From NCBI GenBank assembly GCA_017476665.1, contig JAFUZJ010000007.1, forward strand, positions 1 to 39,877: DNA of 39,877 nucleotides. Reading direction: 5' to 3'. The notes under the pieces were generated by a model that was given only the letters and a program-made list of their open reading frames with translations, was not told where the DNA came from and searched no databases. This DNA is from Lachnospiraceae bacterium (GTDB taxonomy: Bacteria > Bacillota > Clostridia > Lachnospirales > Lachnospiraceae). Below are positions 15,045 to 22,592 of this stretch, in pieces (position 1 is the stretch's first letter; each line of letters begins with the position of its first letter). A program made the translations under genes and the position numbers.

Positions 15045-16361
15045 ATGCGGAAAATGACCGTTCGCGTTCTGACCACCGTGATCGCGGCATTGGCAGCATG
15101 TATGTTGGTGATCCTGTTTCTGGTGATGAACGTGAATACCGTGGCGAGACAATATGAGTCCAATATCAGCAGCGCGATGGAAAGCCAGCAGCTGGTAGCG
15201 GAGATCTGCGAGAATATTTACCAGACGGAATCGCAGGTCTGGCAGCATATTGTGAACGAAAAGGAAGAGGAATATGAAAAGTATGAGGAGCGCATTGACG
15301 GGCTCCTTGCTTCTATGTCCACCCTCTTGTCCGATCTACAGGACAGTCTGACCGATGAGGAGGACAGGGTACTTTCCCACGAGGTGATCAGACAGTATAC
15401 GGGATTCAAGAGCAGTGTGCAGGTAGTGCTGGAACTGAGCAGGCAGGGCTCCAAACAGTCGGCGCAGTATTATGTGGAAAAGGAACTGAGCCCCTATTTC
15501 AACGCGGCAAATGATTTGCTGAGCACGGTGGACCGGAAGACGACGGAGAACAGCAGACGGGCCGAGGAAGAGATGGAGGCAAGCATATACAAGGCCAGGC
15601 TGGAGGCCATTATCTGTCTGGTGGTCGTGGGGTTGATCATCGTGGTCTGCGTTTATCTGGTATTCCGGAACGGAAAGCGGATTGTGGGTCAGCAGGAGGA
15701 AGAGAAACGGAGTCACGAACAGCGCGTGATGGAGCTGCAGTATAATATCATCGTGGCCATGGCGAATCTGATCGAGAGCCGGGATGAGGACACCGGGGAG
15801 CACGTCAAGCGCACCAGCTGGTATGTGGATCTCATTGCCAGAGAGCTGGCAAAGGACAGTCCCTACAAGGATCAGCTCACGGACAGCTATCTGGACAATC
15901 TGTGGAAGGCGGCTCCGCTGCATGACATCGGCAAGATCAAGGTGTCGGATACGATCCTGTGTAAGCCGGGGAAGCTGACGCCGGAGGAGTATGAGCGCAT
16001 GAAGCTGCACGCCTCAGAGGGCGGTAAGATCGTCTATGAGACCATGCGGGATATCGAGGAACAGGAATATGTGGAACTTGCCCATGATGTGGCCCAGTAT
16101 CATCATGAGAAATGGAACGGGACCGGGTATCCCGAAGGGCTTTCCGGGCAGAATATTCCGCTCTGTGCACGTATCATGGCGGTGGCGGATGTGTTCGATG
16201 CGCTGACCTCCAAACGGTGCTATAAAGATGCCATGTCCATTGATCAGGCCTATCAGATCATCCAGGAGTCTATCGGGACCCATTTTGATCCTGTGGTAGC
16301 GGAGGCATTTATCAGACTGAGACCGAAGGTGGAAGAATATTTAAGGGAAAATCAGGAATAA
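15045..16361 (+). CDS. Membrane HD-GYP domain protein (probable c-di-GMP phosphodiesterase)
   Basis: 438 residues. The order is transmembrane helix ~7-28, an extracellular helical sensor-like region ~30-180 rich in Glu/Gln/Ser, a second membrane helix ~186-208, a short coiled linker (QQEEEKRSHEQRV), and an HD-GYP domain ~225-430. That domain has HDIGK near 293, HHEKWNGTGYPEGLSG near 353-368 and DVFDALTSKR. Active HD-GYP proteins hydrolyse cyclic-di-GMP; all the motif residues I can check are present. I start at 15045 (GGGAGG upstream), not the in-frame ATG at 14955 inside the previous gene. It is co-transcribed with the binding lipoprotein. Confidence 0.9.
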   Translation: MRKMTVRVLTTVIAALAACMLVILFLVMNVNTVARQYESNISSAMESQQLVAEICENIYQTESQVWQHIVNEKEEEYEKYEERIDGLLASMSTLLSDLQDSLTDEEDRVLSHEVIRQYTGFKSSVQVVLELSRQGSKQSAQYYVEKELSPYFNAANDLLSTVDRKTTENSRRAEEEMEASIYKARLEAIICLVVVGLIIVVCVYLVFRNGKRIVGQQEEEKRSHEQRVMELQYNIIVAMANLIESRDEDTGEHVKRTSWYVDLIARELAKDSPYKDQLTDSYLDNLWKAAPLHDIGKIKVSDTILCKPGKLTPEEYERMKLHASEGGKIVYETMRDIEEQEYVELAHDVAQYHHEKWNGTGYPEGLSGQNIPLCARIMAVADVFDALTSKRCYKDAMSIDQAYQIIQESIGTHFDPVVAEAFIRLRPKVEEYLRENQE

Positions 16362-16384
16362 AATGAAAAGATCGGAATAAACTG

Positions 16385-16427
16385 TGAGGAGTCAGACAAG
16401 TCTTTCTTGTATGTCTCCTCATTTTGT
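16385..16427 (+). terminator. Terminator after the HD-GYP gene
   Basis: TGAGGAG (16385-16391) pairs with CTCCTCA (16415-16421), with an inner ACAAG/CTTGT stem, then TTTTGTG. It overlaps the promoter of the next gene. Confidence 0.7.
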
Positions 16428-16435
16428 GTTAAAAT
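16407..16435 (+). promoter_or_regulatory. Promoter of the phosphofructokinase gene
   Basis: TTGTAT (16407-16412) and TAAAAT (16430-16435), 17-base spacing. The -35 lies inside the upstream terminator hairpin. Confidence 0.6.
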
Positions 16436-16451
16436 ACAAAAAGGGAATAAA

Positions 16452-16490
16452 TTTCCGTGGGAAACTCACGGAAAATCTCATAAAGTGAGA
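16452..16490 (+). promoter_or_regulatory. Twin hairpins in the phosphofructokinase leader
   Basis: TTTCCGTG (16452-16459) pairs with CACGGAAA (16467-16474), and TCTCA (16476-16480) with TGAGA (16486-16490), ending just before the AAGGAGGT ribosome site. Short leader stems of this kind often protect mRNA; a regulatory role is unproven. Confidence 0.45.
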
Positions 16491-16504
16491 GAAGGAGGTT
16501 ATTT

Positions 16505-17734
16505 ATGTTAGGTAATGTAATTGTGGGGCAGTCTGGCGGACCTACCGCCGTAATCAACTCGTCTTTGGCAGGTGTGTATAAGACGGCGAAGGATCTGGGG
16601 GCAAACAAGGTATATGGTATGCGTCATGGTATCCACGGCTTTTTGGAGGAGAACATTGTGGATCTGGACACTAAGATCAAGTCCGATCTGGATCTGGAGC
16701 TGTTAAAGAGAACTCCTTCCGCATTCTTAGGCTCCTGCCGTTTCAAACTTCCCGAGGTGGAAGCAGACAAGGCAATGTATGAAAAGATCTTTGAGATCCT
16801 GAAGAAGTATGAGATTTCCGCATTTTTCTATATCGGCGGTAATGATTCCATGGATACCATCAAGAAGCTGTCCGATTATGCGGCTGATATTGACAGTCCG
16901 ATCCGCTTCATCGGTGTGCCCAAGACCATTGACAACGATCTGGAAGTGACGGATCACACGCCCGGCTTCGGCAGCGCTGCAAAGTATATTGCATCCGTGA
17001 CCAAGGAGATCATCCGAGACGGTCTGGTATATGATATTAAGAATGTGACGATCATCGAGATCATGGGACGTAATGCGGGATGGCTGACCGGTGCGGCTGC
17101 GCTGGCTACCTGTGAGGACTGTGAAGGTGTGGACGGCATCTATCTGCCGGAGGTTGCATTTGACATTGATAAATTCGTGGAGAAGGTAGGCAAACTCTTA
17201 GAGTCCAAGTCCGCTATCGTGATGGCGGTTTCCGAGGGTATCAAGACTGCCGACGGCAAGTATGTATTTGAGCATGGCGCGCACAATGAGTATGTGGACG
17301 CATTCGGTCATAAGCAGTTGTCCGGTACCGCAAAGTATCTGGCAGATCTGGTAAGCGAGAAGTTCGGATGCAAGTCCAGAGCGATCGAGCTTTCCACCAT
17401 GCAGCGCTGCGCAGGCCATCTGACCTCCAGAGTGGATATCACCGAGGCTTATCAGGTAGGCGGTTCCGCAGTAAAGGCTGCGTTTGACGGTGAGACCGGC
17501 ATGATGGTAACCCTGAAGAGAGAGTCCAGCGATCCTTACATCTGCACCACAGGTCTGTATGATGTACATAAGATCGCAAATGTGGAGAAGAAGGTTCCTT
17601 TGGAGTGGATCACCGAAGACGGCACCTTCGTTTCCAAGGAGATGGTAAATTACATCAAGCCTCTGATCCAGGCAGAGCTGACCCCGATCATGATCACCGG
17701 TCAGCCCAGACATATTGTGATCGACATGCAGTAA
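16505..17734 (+). CDS. 6-phosphofructokinase, PPi-type signature
   Basis: Phosphorylates fructose-6-phosphate, committing sugar to glycolysis. The 409-residue protein is longer than classic ATP-PfkA (~320). It has GQSGGPTAVINSS at the N-terminus, YIGGNDSMDT where ATP enzymes have GGDGS, and PKTIDNDL where they have PGTIDND. The Asp after Asn in GGND and the Lys in PKTID are the substitutions associated with pyrophosphate as phosphoryl donor, so a PPi-dependent, reversible enzyme is likely. Further active-site segments are IIEIMGRNAGW and the MQRCAGHLTS region. AAGGAGGT precedes the ATG, and codon bias is high. Monocistronic, with terminators on both sides. Confidence 0.9.
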   Translation: MLGNVIVGQSGGPTAVINSSLAGVYKTAKDLGANKVYGMRHGIHGFLEENIVDLDTKIKSDLDLELLKRTPSAFLGSCRFKLPEVEADKAMYEKIFEILKKYEISAFFYIGGNDSMDTIKKLSDYAADIDSPIRFIGVPKTIDNDLEVTDHTPGFGSAAKYIASVTKEIIRDGLVYDIKNVTIIEIMGRNAGWLTGAAALATCEDCEGVDGIYLPEVAFDIDKFVEKVGKLLESKSAIVMAVSEGIKTADGKYVFEHGAHNEYVDAFGHKQLSGTAKYLADLVSEKFGCKSRAIELSTMQRCAGHLTSRVDITEAYQVGGSAVKAAFDGETGMMVTLKRESSDPYICTTGLYDVHKIANVEKKVPLEWITEDGTFVSKEMVNYIKPLIQAELTPIMITGQPRHIVIDMQ

Positions 17735-17756
17735 GTTGTTTTTAGTGCAGAAAGAT

Positions 17757-17791
17757 AGCCGGAGGAGGCAGCACTTCTCCGGCTGTTGTTT
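17757..17791 (+). terminator. Terminator after the phosphofructokinase gene
   Basis: AGCCGGAG (17757-17764) pairs with CTCCGGCT (17777-17784), followed by GTTGTTT. Confidence 0.75.
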
Positions 17792-17863
17792 CGTAAGGCG
17801 GTTGTGCGTGAAATTTGATTCCCCGCTGCTTGCGGCAGGGGTGTTGACTAAGAGGATGCAGAC

Positions 17864-18862
17864 ATGATCTTTAAGTGTGTAAACTGTGGCGGAAATGTGG
17901 TGTACAGCCCGGAGAAGAAAAAGATGGTATGTCCCTATTGTGACAGCGAGGACAGCCATGAGATCAAATATGTGAAGTGGGGGCAGATGACAATCTGTCC
18001 TGACTGTAACGGTGTGATCCCTGTACAGGAGTACACGGCGGCCACCAGATGTCCCTATTGTGATAATTATATTGTGTTGGATGAGCGCGTGGAGGGGCAG
18101 TTCCTGCCTAAGAGACTGATCCCGTTCCGATTGGGCAAGGAGACGATCAAGCAAAGCCTGCGCGAAAAATTTAAGAAGAATGTGTTCGCGCCTACGGATT
18201 TTCTGTCTGAGGCGCGTTTGGAGACCATGGAGGGAGATTATGTGCCTTTCTGGTTTTTTGACTATGATGTGAATGCGGATTATCAGGGAGAGGGCAGAAA
18301 GGTGCGGTCGTGGACCAGCGGCAACACCCAGTATACGGAGACCTCTTACTATGATGTGCGCAGAAATCTGGATATTCATTTTAGAGATATTCCTGTGGAT
18401 GCCTCCATTCCTATGCCGGATGTGGTCATGGATCTGATGGAGCCCTATGATTACAAGGAGCTGACCGATTTTGACCCCAAGTATCTGTCCGGGTTTATGG
18501 CGGAACGCTACAATATGCCTGCGGCGGAGCTGGAAAAAAGGGCGCGGATCAAGATGGGTGAGGATACCAAGGCGTTGATGCAGCAGGAACTTTCCGGATA
18601 CAGCGGTATCAAGGAGATCCATAATGCGGCGGGTGTGCTGCGGGAGGAGCAGAATTACGGCATGCTGCCGGTGTGGAAATACATCTATCGGTATGGGGGG
18701 AAGGATTATCCGTTTTATATCAACGGACAGACCGGTAAGATCGTGGGAATAGCACCGCTTTCCGTGCCGAAAGTCTGGGCTTATGCGGGCACGCTGTGGA
18801 TCTGTTTATCTATTATTTTTTCGACAGTGCTTTTGGTGGCGTTGGTATTTGGTCTGGTATAA
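17864..18862 (+). CDS. TFIIB-type zinc-ribbon membrane protein
   Basis: 332 residues. Two zinc ribbons open the protein: residues ~5-26 (FKCVNCGGNV ... CPYCDSED) and ~44-68 (ICPDCNG ... CPYCDNYI). A long middle region (~80-295) has no motif I know, and one C-terminal membrane helix spans about residues 307-330. Such proteins are annotated as TFIIB-type zinc-ribbon proteins of unknown role; the name reflects ribbon similarity, not transcription. It lies 34 bases upstream of a TPM-domain protein and is probably co-transcribed with it. AGAGGA precedes the ATG. Confidence 0.75.
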   Translation: MIFKCVNCGGNVVYSPEKKKMVCPYCDSEDSHEIKYVKWGQMTICPDCNGVIPVQEYTAATRCPYCDNYIVLDERVEGQFLPKRLIPFRLGKETIKQSLREKFKKNVFAPTDFLSEARLETMEGDYVPFWFFDYDVNADYQGEGRKVRSWTSGNTQYTETSYYDVRRNLDIHFRDIPVDASIPMPDVVMDLMEPYDYKELTDFDPKYLSGFMAERYNMPAAELEKRARIKMGEDTKALMQQELSGYSGIKEIHNAAGVLREEQNYGMLPVWKYIYRYGGKDYPFYINGQTGKIVGIAPLSVPKVWAYAGTLWICLSIIFSTVLLVALVFGLV

Positions 18863-18896
18863 ACGAGAGGACAGATCGCAGAGAGGATAAGGAAAT

Positions 18897-19829
18897 ATGA
18901 ACAACGAAGTACGAAAACTGGCATTCAAACAGTATTTACATTATTTTCGGATCTGGTTCGTCCTTACAGGTATCAGTGTGGCGGTACTTTTGATCGCGGT
19001 GGTGCCAAAGCTTATGCCGAAAAATTCTGCTATTCAAAGGGGAAATGCGACGTCCACGGAGAAGGAGAGAGTGTTTGACTATGCAGATATTCTAACGGAT
19101 GAGGAGGAGCAGAAGCTTCGGGAATACATCGCGGAATGCGAACAAAAATCCCGGACGGATATTATTGTGGTTACGATCGATCAGCCCATGGGTATCTCTG
19201 ACAGCGAATGGAATCGTAACATGATGAACTACGCGGATGATTTTTATGACAATCATCAGTTTGGCTGGAATCAGGCTTATGGAGACGGCGCGCTGATATT
19301 GGATAACTGGTACGAGGATGAGAACGGTTCCCAGAAGGGTACGTGGCTCTCTACCGCAGGTAAAATGGAAGAGTATATCGGCGCTTACGAAGAGGATGTG
19401 GTGTTGGATGCCATGTATGATTATATCGATTATGCGCCTTACCGGGCATATTACGCGGCGGTCACCAAGCTGGCGGATTACGGAGAGAAGGGCGATGGCC
19501 ATCATTATTCTATATCCGAGATGATGAGCGTGGTAGCCTGTGGTGGAGGCGTGATACCGCTTATCATTGCACTGATCTATGCGCTTTCCAATCTGAAAAA
19601 TGCGCCGGCGAAGGATACCACGGTTCCGAGTACCTATGTGGTGAATGGACGGGCAGTGGTCAAGAATAGGCAGGATCAGTTTCTGCGCAAAAACGTGGTG
19701 ACAAGACATATTGACACCAGCAGCAGCGGCGGAAGCAGCAGATCCAGCGGGCATTCCGGCGGCGGAAGCCATGGACATCATACCTCCAGCGGCGGTCACA
19801 GTCATGGCGGCGGCGGAAGGAGAAGGTAA
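18897..19829 (+). CDS. TPM-domain (YgcG-family) membrane protein with His/Gly-rich tail
   Basis: 310 residues: an N-terminal membrane helix (~20-40), an extracellular TPM domain (~60-200, beginning VFDYADILTDEEEQKLREYI and containing RTDIIVVTID), a second membrane helix (~205-228), and a cytoplasmic-side tail ending in a Ser/Gly/His-rich stretch (HGHHTSSGGHSHGGGG). TPM domains occur in the YgcG family and in proteins linked to photosystem repair or phosphatase activity; the bacterial role is unclear. The tail could bind metal ions, an inference from its His content. It pairs with the zinc-ribbon membrane protein and ends at a terminator shared with rpsT. Confidence 0.82.
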   Translation: MNNEVRKLAFKQYLHYFRIWFVLTGISVAVLLIAVVPKLMPKNSAIQRGNATSTEKERVFDYADILTDEEEQKLREYIAECEQKSRTDIIVVTIDQPMGISDSEWNRNMMNYADDFYDNHQFGWNQAYGDGALILDNWYEDENGSQKGTWLSTAGKMEEYIGAYEEDVVLDAMYDYIDYAPYRAYYAAVTKLADYGEKGDGHHYSISEMMSVVACGGGVIPLIIALIYALSNLKNAPAKDTTVPSTYVVNGRAVVKNRQDQFLRKNVVTRHIDTSSSGGSSRSSGHSGGGSHGHHTSSGGHSHGGGGRRR

Positions 19830-19861
19830 AACCCGGGGAATGAAAACGGAAACGAACACAC

Positions 19862-19898
19862 AAAAAAAGCACCCACATGACGGTATGGGTGCTTTTTT
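19862..19898. terminator. Bidirectional terminator between the TPM gene and rpsT
   Basis: AAAAAAGCACCCA pairs with TGGGTGCTTTTTT around a short loop; A and T runs on both flanks allow termination on both strands. Confidence 0.9.
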
Positions 19899-19929
19899 GA
19901 TCTTTTATAAAAACGAAATATTCGTTTTA

Positions 19930-20193
19930 TTAGTTCATGGTATTGACTGCCTTGCTGATGCGGGCAACCTTGCGGGCAACGTTATTCTTGTGATAAATGC
20001 CCTTGCTTCCGGCCATCTCGATGGTCTTGGTAGCAGCGAGAAGCTCTGCCTGTGCAGCGTTCTTATCACCGGATTCGATTGCAGCGTAAACCTTCTTGAT
20101 CGCGGTCTTAACGCCGGAACGAACGGCTTTATTTCTGTCTGCTCTTGTGCGGGCAACTAAGATTCTCTTCTTTGCGGATTTAATGTTAGCCAA
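19930..20193 (-). CDS. rpsT: 30S ribosomal protein S20 (TTG start)
   Basis: The 87-residue basic protein begins M(TTG)ANIKSAKKRILVARTRADRN and ends NNVARKVARISKAVN, typical of S20, which binds 16S rRNA in the small subunit body. GGAGG lies upstream of a TTG codon and no ATG is available at this position, so TTG is the start. In E. coli rpsT the UUG start is part of autoregulation; whether that applies here is unknown. It is monocistronic, divergent from gpr, with its own promoter at 20285-20313. Confidence 0.96.
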   Translation of the reverse strand: MANIKSAKKRILVARTRADRNKAVRSGVKTAIKKVYAAIESGDKNAAQAELLAATKTIEMAGSKGIYHKNNVARKVARISKAVNTMN

Positions 20194-20284
20194 GTCTTAC
20201 ACCTCCATTTTATACGATTTAAATAGTTTTTGAAAATGTTTCACCTTAGCCAGACACGGAAGACTAATGTAAACATACTATTGT

Positions 20285-20313
20285 ATAGTAGTAAATTCCA
20301 AAGGATTTGTCAA
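20285..20313 (-). promoter_or_regulatory. rpsT promoter
   Basis: On the minus strand TTGACA (plus 20308-20313) and TACTAT (plus 20285-20290) are 17 bases apart. The -10 lies in a small palindrome, TACTAT-TGT-ATAGTA on the plus strand. Confidence 0.7.
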
Positions 20314-20374
20314 TACATATTTTCCTAAAAATTGCAAAAAATATGAAAAAATGCGATGCGAGGGGTGCTTTGGA

Positions 20375-21292
20375 ATGGGTAACTTTCAGGTAAGAACGGA
20401 TCTGGCGTTGGAGGCAAGGGAAGGGATCACGGAGGGAGAATGCGGTGAACTCCGCGGCGTGCGTGTGGAGGAGGAATATGAGGAGGCAAAGGATATCCGG
20501 GTCACGAAGGTGATGATTGAAACCAAGAACGCGGCAAAGCTGATGGGGAAACCGGTGGGAGTCTATGTGACCATGGAGGCGCCGGCGTTGGTAGAGCCGG
20601 ATGAAGATTATCACAGGGAGATCTCGGAGAGCTTTGCGGCACAGCTTTTGAAACTGTTCCCAGACGGGGACAGGGAACTGTCGGTCCTTGTGGTGGGACT
20701 GGGAAACAGGGAGGTGACGGCGGATGCACTGGGGCCGCAGGTGGTGGACCATTTGTACATTACCAGACATGTGGTAAAAGAGTTCGGAAAGGCGGCTTAT
20801 AACTGCAGCAAGATGAATCTGGTCAGTAGTCTGGAGCCCGGCGTGATGGCAAAGACGGGTATGGAGACGGCGGAGATCATCAAGGGCGTGGTGGCGCAGA
20901 CAAAGCCGGATGTGTTGGTGGTGATCGATGCGCTGGCAGCCCGGAGCACCAAGCGTCTGAACCGGACGATCCAGATCACGAACACGGGAATCCAGCCGGG
21001 ATCAGGCGTGGGAAATCACAGAAATGCACTGACGCAGGAGGAACTGGGAATCCCCGTCATTGCCGTCGGGGTGCCGACTGTGGTGGACGCTGCTACGATC
21101 GTCGGAGATGCGCTGAAAAAGTGGATGGACGAGGAAGACGATAAATTTGATTCCAGACTGGCTTTTGCGGAGCTGAACAATATGTATATGACAGGAAAGG
21201 ACATCGACGCGGTGATCAAGAGGGTGAGTTATACGCTGTCGGAGGGGATCAATCTCGCCATGGAGAAAAAAATGGTAGTCTACGACGCGTAG
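20375..21292 (+). CDS. gpr: Spore protease GPR (germination endopeptidase)
   Basis: GPR degrades small acid-soluble spore proteins during germination and is made as a zymogen in the forespore. The 305-residue product opens with the propeptide motif RTDLALEARE, and has VVGLGNREVTADALGP, VIDALAARSTKRLNRTIQITNTGIQPGSG (a family hallmark) and VPTVVDAATIV. I start at 20375 (GAGGGG about 9 bases upstream); the ATG at 20351 would add residues with extra Cys not seen in the family. It is followed directly by spoIIP, the usual neighbour. No clear forespore promoter could be picked out. Confidence 0.94.
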   Translation: MGNFQVRTDLALEAREGITEGECGELRGVRVEEEYEEAKDIRVTKVMIETKNAAKLMGKPVGVYVTMEAPALVEPDEDYHREISESFAAQLLKLFPDGDRELSVLVVGLGNREVTADALGPQVVDHLYITRHVVKEFGKAAYNCSKMNLVSSLEPGVMAKTGMETAEIIKGVVAQTKPDVLVVIDALAARSTKRLNRTIQITNTGIQPGSGVGNHRNALTQEELGIPVIAVGVPTVVDAATIVGDALKKWMDEEDDKFDSRLAFAELNNMYMTGKDIDAVIKRVSYTLSEGINLAMEKKMVVYDA

Positions 21293-21337
21293 CCCGGTCA
21301 TATATTGGACAAAAAGGTGCGGCAAGGGTAAGTTTCT

Positions 21338-22558
21338 TTGGGCAGATATCTGAGCAGAATGTTTTTCATAATCCTGGCAGGTGTGGCGGCAGAACTGTTT
21401 CTGCCGTCGGTGACAGGGGGTACAAGCTTTGGAGGGCGGGAAGCCCAAAATCCCGGTCTGTGCAACTGGGTGTTACATAGACAGATCGAGGCGGTATTGC
21501 CGGTTTACGGCATGCTGGAAGCCGGAGAATCTGCGGAGCGGGAAGACCCGCGGCAGCCCGGGAAACCACAGGAGCAGCCGCATGAAGAAAATCTGAGACT
21601 CCTTTCCATGGAAGAGATGGAGGGGAATACGGGTGGGGAGGCAGTCGGAGGCGGGACGGATACGGCTATGGATGCAAAGGTGCATGTGGCAGACGATCAG
21701 ACGGATATGGAAGCGGCCTCGGCAAATGGCGCCGTCTCCCTGCAGATGCCGGATTTTGTGCCCGGGGAGCAACAGCAGACACTGGAGTTGGAGCGGTACC
21801 GATCCTATGAAGAGCTGGTAAAAGAATTTTATACCATCGACGCCAACACGATGGCGGGCAATGATCAGCTGAATATCGAGAAGCTGATGCAGAGGGATCT
21901 GAGGATCACAGAGAGCGGGGAGGGACCGCAGATTCTGGTCTACCACACCCATTCCCAGGAAGCTTATGCGGATTCGGTTCCCGGTGATCCCACGACTTCC
22001 GTGGTAGGGGTGGGGGAGTGTCTGATCCGGATCCTTCAGGAAGAATACGGCTACCGGGTGATGCATTGTACGGAGGAGTTCGACGTGGAGGATCGAAATC
22101 AGGCATACAGCAAGGCTTTGCCTGCGCTGGAACAGATCCTGAAAGAGAATCCGTCAATCCAGGTGATGATCGATCTGCACCGGGATGAAATGCCTGCGAA
22201 TGTGCGGCTTGTGACGGAGCTGGAAGGAAAACCCACTGCCAGGTTCATGTTTTTTAACGGGTTATCGCGGACCAGAAAGACCGGAGACATCGCCTATCTG
22301 AAAAATGAAAATATTGCGGGCAATCTGGCTTTTTCTTTTCAGATGCAGCTCAAATGCGCGGAGTACTATCCGGGGCTTACGCGAAAGATTTATCTGAAGG
22401 GATACCGGTATAATCTGCATTTGCGGGAACGATCGCTCCTGGTGGAACTGGGCGCACAGAACAATACGGTGGAGGAAGCCATGAACGCCTGCGGCCCGCT
22501 GGCACATGCGCTGCATCTGGTGCTTTCCGGGGAAAAAGAGGGTTTCGCAATCGAATAA
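21338..22558 (+). CDS. spoIIP: Stage II sporulation protein P (SpoIIP)
   Basis: SpoIIP is a peptidoglycan amidase/endopeptidase of the SpoIIDMP machine that drives engulfment. The product (up to 406 residues) has an N-terminal membrane anchor (MFFIILAGVAAELFLP), a ~100-residue low-complexity linker, and the catalytic domain from ~residue 205. The domain shows ILVYHTHSQEAY, VMIDLHRDEMP and LLVELGAQNNTVEEA, with His and Glu residues for zinc. Start choice is uncertain: TTG at 21338 has AAGGG upstream; ATG at 21359 has a weaker site. It lies 45 bases behind gpr. Confidence 0.92.
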   Translation: MGRYLSRMFFIILAGVAAELFLPSVTGGTSFGGREAQNPGLCNWVLHRQIEAVLPVYGMLEAGESAEREDPRQPGKPQEQPHEENLRLLSMEEMEGNTGGEAVGGGTDTAMDAKVHVADDQTDMEAASANGAVSLQMPDFVPGEQQQTLELERYRSYEELVKEFYTIDANTMAGNDQLNIEKLMQRDLRITESGEGPQILVYHTHSQEAYADSVPGDPTTSVVGVGECLIRILQEEYGYRVMHCTEEFDVEDRNQAYSKALPALEQILKENPSIQVMIDLHRDEMPANVRLVTELEGKPTARFMFFNGLSRTRKTGDIAYLKNENIAGNLAFSFQMQLKCAEYYPGLTRKIYLKGYRYNLHLRERSLLVELGAQNNTVEEAMNACGPLAHALHLVLSGEKEGFAIE

Positions 22559-22592
22559 AAATGTAGTATACTATGAAGGAGGAGGCGGTGGC

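Noticed and set aside
13817-15163. 448-residue minus-strand frame opposite the binding lipoprotein
   Set aside because: Arg/His-rich antisense shadow of a GC-rich gene with clear family motifs on the plus strand.
16452-16490. Riboswitch in the phosphofructokinase leader
   Set aside because: Two simple hairpins in a short leader without a terminator alternative or recognised aptamer core.
17198-18622. 474-residue minus-strand frame spanning the phosphofructokinase end and the zinc-ribbon gene
   Set aside because: It crosses two plus-strand genes and a terminator and has the His/Leu-rich composition of an antisense shadow.
20277-20291. Palindrome TACTAT-TGT-ATAGTA as a dedicated operator between rpsT and gpr
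   Set aside because: It coincides with the rpsT -10 box, and AT-rich promoter DNA yields such short palindromes by chance.
22560-22592. LexA (SOS) box upstream of the Y-family polymerase
   Set aside because: No GAAC-N4-GTTC-like palindrome is found; only a possible -10 box (TATACT) is visible.
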